From positions 13,132,042 through 13,196,041 of the forward strand of contig CM055272.1 in NCBI GenBank assembly GCA_029237695.1: a stretch of DNA of 64,000 nucleotides. The letters run 5' to 3'. This DNA is from Conchocele bisecta (lineage: Eukaryota; Mollusca; Bivalvia; Lucinida; Thyasiridae). The position numbers and the translations under genes are program-made. Positions 28,201-38,951 of this stretch are shown piece after piece. The notes under the pieces are model-generated. The model was given only the letters and a program-made list of their open reading frames with translations. It made no database searches and was not told the origin of the DNA. The stretch's first letter is position 1; each line of letters opens with the position of its first letter.

Positions 28201-31200
28201 ATATTTGTTCCCATTTACGGCACTAAATTACTATTCTCTATATACACATTGATCACCATTTATTGTGATTAATAAGTATACTACACGTCACCAATATCAA
28301 CGGCCAAGGACTTTGAATTTCAATCCAGGCGTCATCGAGGAGCATTTGTCGGATTTACCGACCATCTAGTTTCTTCAGGTGACACATTTAACTAGTATAA
28401 ATAATTAAAAAATGGCATGCCTCATTTGCATATGAAAATAGCCCGATACCATCGCGAGTCACAATCAGTAAAATAAATATTACTAAATGATTATATCTGT
28501 ATAGCGGGCACTCGTATTTTTTAGAACTGGTGGAATAGTGACACAATTATACACTTATTTAATTCCTGTAAAGAACATGTTGTGCCTACTGAGTGGGCAT
28601 GTACCTTTAACGCAGAAATATTTGCACCACATGTTCTTTGGTGAGCACAAACTAGACAGTGGTTGCCATTTCTTATGTATCTAGATCATTGATAAATGGC
28701 TGGTTTCAATCCAATTGGACATGCTTGCTATATCATATGACCAGAATCTCGAAAGACAGTGGTGTTACCATTCCGTATTGCTTCTATGGACGTATATACA
28801 TGCCTGTTGGATGCAGAAATCAATATGTATATGCACACATTCAAAATGGCCACACAAATTAGCCAAATTGACCTATGTTTTCCTATTATCGCCAATATTA
28901 AATATAGTGTAAGTATATTGTTTAAAAGTCGTCCTAGTGTGTATCACAAGCGAAGTGGTGTTGACAAGTTATAGATATATGTGCTAAGTGAGATAACAGT
29001 TTTCAAGATGGCCACCAAAAGCCAACGAATACGAGTTACAATACCAGGATCTAGACTGACATACAAGAAGTTCGCGTTGTAGGTGGCGCCGTTGTCCCAG
29101 GCCCACCGATTGTTGGTCCGGTGAAGTCCAGTCCAATGGACCTTGGTCGTCGGGCTCGTGATTAGTTGATTCTTCACGTAACTCTGAAATGATTGGACAT
29201 TAACCCTTTCAACACCACAGGCCTGTATAGTAGTATTGGCAAGAAGTGTAGATCCAGATGAGCCGGCTCGTGACGAGCCGTCTCATCAGGATCTACACTT
29301 TTTGCAAGTAATGTTCATATTTTTTAAATAAAAAATACCCCCTTTTCATAAATGAAGTAGTCTGAAAATTATTTTGTAACGGTTGGATTGGTTGCAAAAT
29401 TACCAGATTAGCTCATAAAAAGTACTTTGATTTTCAGATATCGCCGCGTCAGAAAAATCCTTGTGCGTCGAATATTTTATCGCCAAGGAGAAATAAAATC
29501 GTACTGTAAATTCTCCACATGATCAATAAAAACACTAGCATACAAACATATCTTAAATTGTGTAATTGTTCACGTATAAAGTGGTTACAGTAACTTTATA
29601 AAACATGTATGCAGTTGGCGACTTGAATAACATCAGAGACGAACATCTCAAGATTCACCCTCCCGCGTCACATTCCGCAAACCAGGGGGCCGTTTCACTA
29701 AACTTCGTACGACTAAAATGTTCGTAAGTGCAAATTTAGGATCGTCTGGGGATTTCAATTGATTTATTTACATATGCAGCCTGTGCTCAATAAATGCAAA
29801 TCCAATAATTGTGACCCCCTCCCCTCCCTCCCCCCTCTGAGAACCAAGTACTTTGTATGGCCTTAGGTAAAACTACCTTATTGTAGATTCGTATCGTATT
29901 TTTTAACCAAATTGTAATTATTAGTCATCTGGAAAAGAATCGGGGATTTGTAAAAAGAAAATACATTAATTATATGTATAATATTGACTGACAAGTTATT
30001 TTTCAGTATTATAAACAAGTTTTGCATCGAACTATACTAATTTATTGTATGTAAATTAATTCCACTATCTTCTATAATGAAAATTCTTCAAAATGGTTTT
30101 ATAATGTCACAGCAAGAAGAATCATTTATCCTTATAAGTACATATATTATAACCAAAATATCAAATTTTGCCAAACCAAATGATGCCCCATGTTTATCAT
30201 AATTTGTGGTAGAAGGTACATACATAATTATATAGATTATTCAACTACCATTTTAAAATACCGAGACATCTGGAAATCCGATAAAGAAACGAGTGCTCCG
30301 CACTCGTTTCTTTATCGGATTTCCAGATGTCAAGGGAAATAAACCTAGTATTTCAAAATGGTAGTGGAATAAATTGTATATTACATGCTCTTCAAAAAAA
30401 ATTGAAAATTGACCAGCTTATAAATGTCAGAATTGACAATTTTGAGGTTAGCGTATGAATTGTTTCTTCGATGGAAATGACGACAAAATGTGACGTCAAT
30501 TACGTCTCGTGAACGTCTAGGAATAAATCCCTCCAGAATCACGGTAAATCACTATACATGTATAACTACTGTCTGTTCCACATTTTGCTGCCGACGAACA
30601 GTTGGCCATTAAACACATTAAATCCAAAAAATATTTAAAAGTAAGTACTGTTTTATCAATAACAAAAAGTCACCCTCCCCAAAAAAAATTATGATGAAAA
30701 AAAATGATGTAACAAAGAAAACAAAAGTTAGATTTTGAAAATCGGTCCACGAATAAAAAATATATTTTAAAATAAATCTATGTTTAGCCCCCATGTTAAA
30801 TTCCCATAGGAAAATCGTTTTTTCGCAATAAAATCAATATTTGATGGAATTTCACGAAATAATTTTTTTTTGGGAGGGTAACTTTTTTTTTATTGATAAA
30901 AAAAGTACTTACTTTTAATTACTTTTTAGATTTAATAGCCAAATGTTCGTCGGCAGCAAAACGTGGAACAGACAGTAAACGTAAATGCCATGTTTTTGGC
31001 ATTTGTATCAAAACATGGTGTTATTGATTGATGTTACAGGGTTAACTGTATGGTATTTTTTAAATTTGCGGCGTATATCAGAAAATGATAGTTGAGAAAA
31101 ATAGTTTAGTGGCGACGCGGTAAATCTATTGCTAATTAAATTTTTTAAATTTGCGGCGTATATCAGAAAATGATAGTTGAGAAAAATAGTTTAGTGGCGA

Positions 31201-34200
31201 CGCGGTAAACCTATTGCTAATTAATGTAATATGCAAGTGATAGTGTCGTGCGTTACTATGTCGTTGACGTCATCAATCGCGAGCAGTGAGCTGGCGGCGT
31301 TCATCGTTGTACACTTCGTCTTCGCCTGAGACCACGTGATCAGCTGGGAGGGATCGGCCGCGTTGCTCACCCAGTAGCAGTCTGTTGCCGTCTGCTGCCA
31401 GTTGGCGGGGCAGTTGCCACCCGCTACAACAATGGAATTGCTATTAACGGCACATCGACACAGAAGAGTATCATTGAAGGGGCATCTCAGGATTTTTAAA
31501 AAAAAAATAGTATGAAATGTAAAAACGTATTTTCATCATGGCCGTGGACTAGGACCGCTGAATTGTTTTCATGATTTTTAAAAAAAAAGATAATATAAAC
31601 ATAAAATTGAGTTTTCATCATGGCCCTGTGTAAAGTGATATGGCGATACTAGTACCGCTGGGTTGTTTCAATTTTCACAGAATCGATACATATGTATCAT
31701 ATTTTCTATCTTGTTGACCGCAAATCCGATATTTATGTACCTATATGGGTGAAAATTGAAACAAACCAGCGGTCCTTGTATCGTCATATATCTTCAATTA
31801 AACGACTTTACACAGGGCCATGATGAACACACGTTTTATAGTACTTTTTCAAAAATATCTGATATGCCCCTTTAAGAGTCATCGGCTACAACAAGGCGGG
31901 ACCGTATATATACACTGATGCTGCAATCTACAGAAACGTACTGTCCGGATTTGTTCCTGGTTCCACAAACGAACGATTGTCTATCGTTTATACATCGTTT
32001 GTTTCTAATTGAAAACAATCTAAAACGATGTAAAAAAAAACAACACGATATGTTGCAAGAAACGACAGGCGTTTAAATACATGTAGTTGAAAGCTGGGTA
32101 TTTAAACTATTGTTTACACGTACGAAAACAAACTATCGCATGAACGCATGTTCGTATAGTAACCGGAGCACGTTTCTTGCGCCGTTTGTATATACATGTA
32201 TATATATACGTACCTGGTCTCTGCATCCCACACGTATAGCCCTGATGCGAGTTACAGTCCATGTCGGCCATGTGTCCCTGTATATTGAGGGCCCCGCAGT
32301 TGGAGAAGCCGTCATTCGCCGGCGACGTGTTCCACGTTCTGCAAATGGACCCGTATCGACGTTACAGTAGCGTTTGTATGTGTGTCCCCATTGGAACTAC
32401 TGTCTATTCCACGTTTTGCTGCCGACGAACTTTTGGCTTTTAAGCACATTACATCTAAGTACTTTTTCATCAATAACAAAAGAGTCACCCACCCACTTTT
32501 ACATCCACCCACTTTTAAATTACATCAAATATTAATATTATTGCGAAAAAAATATTTCCCTATGGGAACTTAACATAGGGGCTAAACAAAATAATTTTGG
32601 GATTTGTTGAGCGATTTTCAAAATATAACTTGTTTTCTTAGTTAGATCAAGCCAGGTTCTGTAGTCAATTTCCAAATTGTTTCGTTTTTCTACCCTCACG
32701 CAGCCGCTACAGCTTCTTTTTGTCCCATGTTTAGAAGTGAACGTGGCTCAAACGTGTTCCAAACGCGCGATTCCTGTACATTGTATTCCTATTAACTAAT
32801 CAAATCCCTGTATTTCCGTTTGCAAACGTCATAAACCAGTTTTCCGGATTTTTTTACCGAGTTCGAACCGTTTACCGTTTTCTGGTTGTCATATCCAATG
32901 CAAATTTCGTATTTAGTGACGTAGAATTTCCTCAAAAAAATATGCGCATTGAAACATTGAAACTCTGTACATGCGTAGTAATATAAAAACGGTGAAACGT
33001 TTCCGATAAAAACGATGTGTGCGTTTTCATCAGAAGCGTTTCACCGTTTTTTTTTGCCAGAACGGGGAAGCGCACAGAAACCACAAACGTTGGTTTATGG
33101 CAAGCGTGAGTGAAGTCTGGTTGAAACTCTGACACTACTGTATGTAGTTTTATCCCGTCAACACAGTGCGTATGTGCCGTGAAACACGGTGCCGTGAAAC
33201 AATTTTGATATCCTGTCAATACACCTAATCACTGCGTATGCATTTTGAAGCCATTTGTAGGTGTTTGTAGGATAAATAGAATAGTAGGTTAGTGCCGTGA
33301 ATGGAAAAAAATATCTGGCGCGGCACGGAAACGGGATGTGCTCGGCAGAGCCTCGCTCATCCCGTTTCCTGAGCCTTGCCAGATATTGTTTCCCATTCAC
33401 GGCACTAACCTACTATTATCTATCTATTTTCCTTATTTCTGAACCAAAGTATATGTTGTGACCACTCATTTGAACCATCTCGGCGAGACGGTTCAAATGA
33501 GTGGTCACAACATATACTTCTGATGAGAAATAAATAAATTCTTGAGCCTTGCCGGATATTTTTTCCCATTCACGGCACTAACCTACTATTCTCTATATCG
33601 CTGACTGTGACCACAGGCTGAAGACACGGATCATGCTATATCAGAGCATTCTCATAGTTGAGTGTATTATTACTTATTCACTTATGTATACTGTAATAAT
33701 GTTAAAAATTTACTTAGTTGAGCTTCGAAAAGCAAACAGCTTTTTGCAGCTCAATTTAGTAAATTTTCAACTTTGTGTCGTTACAACTGTTTCAGCTTTA
33801 TCACAGTTAGGTAATTTTCAACTTTATTACAGTATTTCCACTACTCATTTTGAAAATAAATGCGTATTTTCACATTGGTGTGAGTATTTTGTACTCCCAC
33901 TGTTGATGTTCAATGCGTATTCAGCTAAATACGTGCGTAAAATACGCCAATACGCACCTTCTCGGGAGATATATTACATTGTATATAAATACATTAAATA
34001 TACCCAAAAAAAACATCAATAAGTGGAGTAAAAAAGCAAACCAAATATTGACTCTCTCCTATCACACATACCGGTGCATTGCGCCCCACATCTCTGACTC
34101 TTCTGTTGCCACTAGTAACTACTGGAAGACACGTGCACAGTGCTTCTGTTGCCACTAGTAACTAATGGAAGACACGTGCACATTGCTTCTGTTGCCACTA

Positions 34201-37200
34201 GTAACTACTGGAAGACACGTGCACGTTGCTTCTGTTGCCACTAGTAACTAATGGAAGACACGTGCACATTGCTTCTGTTGCCACTAGTAACTAATGGAAG
34301 ACTCGTGCACATTGCTTCTGTTGCCACTAGTAACTAATGGAAGACACGTGCACATTGCTTCTGTTGCCACTAGTAACTAATGGAAGACACGTGCACATTG
34401 CTTCTGTTGCCACTAGTAACTAATGGAAGACACGTGCACATTGCTTCGTTGCACTAGTAACTACTGGAAGACACGTGCACAGTGCTTCTGTTGCCACTAG
34501 TAACTAATGGAAGACACGTTCACAGTGCATATACTGATATGTGGTTGGAGAAATGGGACCATACGGTTTTATGACCAGGGTATCTTCTGATCAAATACAT
34601 GTAGTACAATCTATATTGCGTCCTAGAAGCATGACCGGTGCTTCATTGATTGACTGACGAACAGTGCAGATCCGGATCAGACTGTGAGGATGCACAGGCT
34701 GATCTGGATCTACACTGGTCGTAAATGTAGCACAATCAAGTGGCCGGATAACGATTTATATCGCTTCCTCGAAGCATGACCGGTGTTTCATTGATTGACT
34801 GACGAACAGTGCAGATCCGGATCAGACTGTGCGGATGCACAGGCTGATTTGGATCTACACTGGTCGTAAAACCCATACGCCCCATTTCTCCTGTCATCGA
34901 CACATACTTGAGACAGGCCATGTGATTTTGTACCGAAGAACATGTGCGATTTTTCACGACATATATTTACAGAAACTGGTATATCATCGGTAAATGACTT
35001 CGAAAGATGGCGAGATTTCCATAACAAATGTGGTATATAATTCCGCAAAATGACAATGTCCACAACATTCTCATTATTCTAAATTTGTGGAAACTGTCGT
35101 AAAATGTATAAATATTTTTCACGAGATATCAGGGCTCCAGATAAGGAATTAGTAATTGAGTATTTTCACTCCATCATATCTGAAGCCATTGGGTATTTCA
35201 ATATTTTAATTGGGTAAAATAAAATCACGCTACCGTTTACACATCAACAGACCGCAATTATTTAATAGTTTGCTTCGAAATGAAATAATGTAATGTCTTG
35301 GCATTTCATTAGAATTGTCTTGGAGACAATTCTAATGAAATACCAAGATGTGTTTTCATGGAAAATAAGAAAAATATGCTATATTTGTGGTATGTTTATT
35401 GCTTTCTATAGCATGATAAAGGTACCACAAATTAGTTATTGCTTTTTGATACTCGCTACTGCTGATTTCAATTGGGTTTTTGGCAATTTTAATTGGGTAT
35501 TTACGTAAATACGCAGCTTATCTGGAGCTCTGAGATATCACATATATTCTTAGATACAAAATCACATGAGGTGGACACCTCATGTGATTGTGTACATTCG
35601 CACATCTGCGTAATTTCATTTAATACGTTTACAGAATTTACAATATTTTTCATAAATAAAGTCAAAAGTTGACAATTTGTGGGTGGCCGGTGGGAGCATG
35701 CGATGGGTAATTTAACGATCGGGGTTCATCGTTACCGGAATTCCGACTGGATACTTGGTTTGGCCCTCACATACGTCTTTGGCATTTTGTATGAGACAGT
35801 TGATCCTTATGTGAAAATTACGATTATTCGTAATCCTATTTTAAAGGAAGGGGCCAAGTGACTTTGGTGTGGTAAGGACCTGGCACCAGGCCCGAGTCAG
35901 GTTATTCTAATTTCAGGGCTGAATATATTTTTTCTCGATGTATATATTCCGTTCTCATTTTGGGAGTTTCCCCCCAATGCATCAGGTTAAAACAGGATCG
36001 AACCCGTTGGCCCGGCCTTACATGACCTTAGCTGTTGATAGGCCGTTAAACACCAATCAAAGAAAAAAATGAAAGAACGACAAACTCTTCAGAGCACATG
36101 TGTAATATAATTTACGGAAAATATTGTAAAACGTATTTCATGAAATTAAGCTGATGTCCGAAGGTACAAAATCACATGGCGTGTCTCATTATTATGCAGA
36201 ACGTCATTGACTGTTGCGTGCTGTTACTTACAGGATTGACATATCGGCGTACATGTATTTCCCCCATCGCCACTTGCCCGTGCCCATGCTGCTCACGGTG
36301 CCCCCGGGCGTGATATCGTTCAGGTCTGTCCAGTAGGCGGCCGACGGGTAGCCGGACACAGTCCGAACATACCAGGCCTGTAGAGGGAAACGGACGGCGT
36401 GTAGCATCAGTACTTGGCGAATGGAATTACTACATAGTTTATGTCATGCAAACATATGAATGAATGAATCAATCAATCAAATAAAAGGACAAACAAATTA
36501 ATGAACGAACTAACGAAGGAATGAATACAAAAATTACTGAACGAGCGAACGCACGCACGTTTGCACGCACGAACGAACGACTGAACAAGCGAGCGACATA
36601 GTGGGTGATTGAGTGATTGTGCATTAACCCTTTCAACAGCACAGGCCTGTATAGTGGTATAGGGAAAAGGTGTAGATCCAGATGAGCCGGCTCGTGATTA
36701 GCCGTCTCATCAGAATCAGCACTTTTTGCAAGTAATTTTCATACTTTTGAGAACAAAAATACCCCCTCTGAAAATCGTTTTGTGCCGGTTGGATTGGTTG
36801 CAAAACTAACATATGAAAATCCATTCCAGTTACTTAGGAGTGAAAGGGTTAACTGAGTGTGTGGAATAACCGACACACCCATCCACCAAGTCCAAGTGAC
36901 AAATGTAAAATTCCCGTTATCAGTCAGCGCTATGAGTGATTCCCATACCAGTTCGTCCGCATTCTCAAACGATATGAGGCTGGCGTCCGTGGTGAGACAC
37001 TCGGTCCGGGCCTGTTGGTACGTTATTTTCCCAGTGTTTACGAACTTGTAACAGTTGTTGTTAGCCGCCACCCACCCGGTGGAGCACGTCGGGGCGGCAC
37101 CCGCCGCATACTGGACGGCTGTAATGTTAAACATAAAACATCACGACCACATACAACCTATGCTCAATAAATGTAAATCCAATAATTGTTTACAAGAAAA

Positions 37201-38908
37201 CATTTTTAATATGAAATTTACAGACTATCATAATTCTGCACTTACGAACATTTTAGTCGTACGAAGTTTAGTGAAACGGCCCCCTGGTGTCGTCTGATAC
37301 ATATGACAAACATCAGGTACATTTATACTATAAACTGATAGCTGTTAAAAGCACATCAGACATTATTTACTGCAAACTAAACTTCCTTGAACTTTATTTG
37401 CACAAAGGAAGACCATTTAATTCCACATTTGGTATAAAATATTTGCGATGTCATTTACGGAAAACATATTTAACTTTGGAAATCATTTTCACGTGGTCAT
37501 AAATGTCATTTTCAATAAAATAAACATGTTCGGAAAGTGAGATACATGTTAACCTGACACGTTAATTCGAATATCACAGTGGTCAATGGTGGACTCGCCA
37601 CACTACATGTAAATGGATTATCGATTTACATATCGATAAAATTGCATACATCACGTGACACCTGTAGATTTCCGAGAGATTACGGAAAAAGCTGATATCA
37701 CGGAAATTGCCGACTGACCATCACGTATTGGTCAGCTGACCATGTAGTCACTATGGATTTTGTCCAGGTAAGGTGGCCGCGAAAGTTGGATATGATTCGG
37801 TTTTGGAAGTGTTTGGCTTTGGGAGCAGTGCCCAGTAATTATTAGCCGATCTATTTATAGATCGGCTAATATATTGGTCATCCATCGAATTCTGAAAAAG
37901 TTTGTAGCAACCATTTTCTCCGCTATTCGGTTCTACGAACGCGAATTTTGCTGTATCACTTCCAAATTGCATCAACCGATACAGTTTGCATTTTTGGCAA
38001 TTATCTCCGTTTAAAACTTTAAATATAGCCAAATAACACAATTTTGAATACGTAATGAGCTGAACGCCGGAAGAGATTCAACCCGGAAGTTGTTGTTGTT
38101 ATTATTGGGCTAATTTAAAGATTTTATTTATTAAACAGAACAAGTTTAAGCCATGTATAATCGCGTAAAATGTGTTTATTCGGCTAATTTATAATCGACC
38201 TCATATGAAAATAGTCTGTCTGTCTGTCTGTCCGTCCGTCCGTCCGTCTGTCTGTCTGTCTGTGGATGCAGCATCGCAGCTGCTGCACATGTAGACTTTA
38301 TGAATAAATGTGTGTAAACTAATTCAACATATTTACAAGTCGTGTACATGTTTCGTAAATGAAGTCGAACGTTAGCGGAAACGGCAGAGCACATGCGGAA
38401 TTTAATTCCACATATGCTCTGCAATTTTTGCCAACTTTCTACATCATGTACGTATATCCCACAAAAACATACCAGTAGCCATTTTGGCTGTGATAATGTA
38501 ATAAATTCAGTATAATAATTCTGCATACTTTTAATCATCAAATATATGCAGTCGTTAGTTCTATATGAAATAATGTATTTCAGGAACAATAAATGATTAC
38601 TCCCCCAAAGTATACTTTGCTAGAACAGTATACGTTGCAATGTTGGTGAAATTGGCTACTGAATGTGATAAGATAAGTACATGTACTATAATGCAAATTT
38701 CTGTAATAAATGAAATAAAATTTCGTCACCAGCAAAGTCCTTGTTCGTTTTTTATATTTTCCTCTAGACATACACTAGTGTAATAGTGTATGTTTTCGTG
38801 GATAAACGAAAAGGACACAACAGTTACTGTCCAATTTTAAATGATAACACAACTTGAATATTTTATTGGAGAAATTAGAAATATACACATTATATTGTTT
38901 TTTTCATA

Positions 38909-38951
<43 letters not shown>

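Noticed and set aside
34097..34528. CRISPR-like regular repeats
   Set aside because: Units are directly adjacent with no spacers, and the DNA is eukaryotic; it is a minisatellite.
37751..38041. 96-codon minus frame in lectin intron 1 with several cysteines
   Set aside because: It does not fit the CTLD pattern or the 1-0-2 phase scheme and includes a hairpin (about 37838-37877); probably chance.
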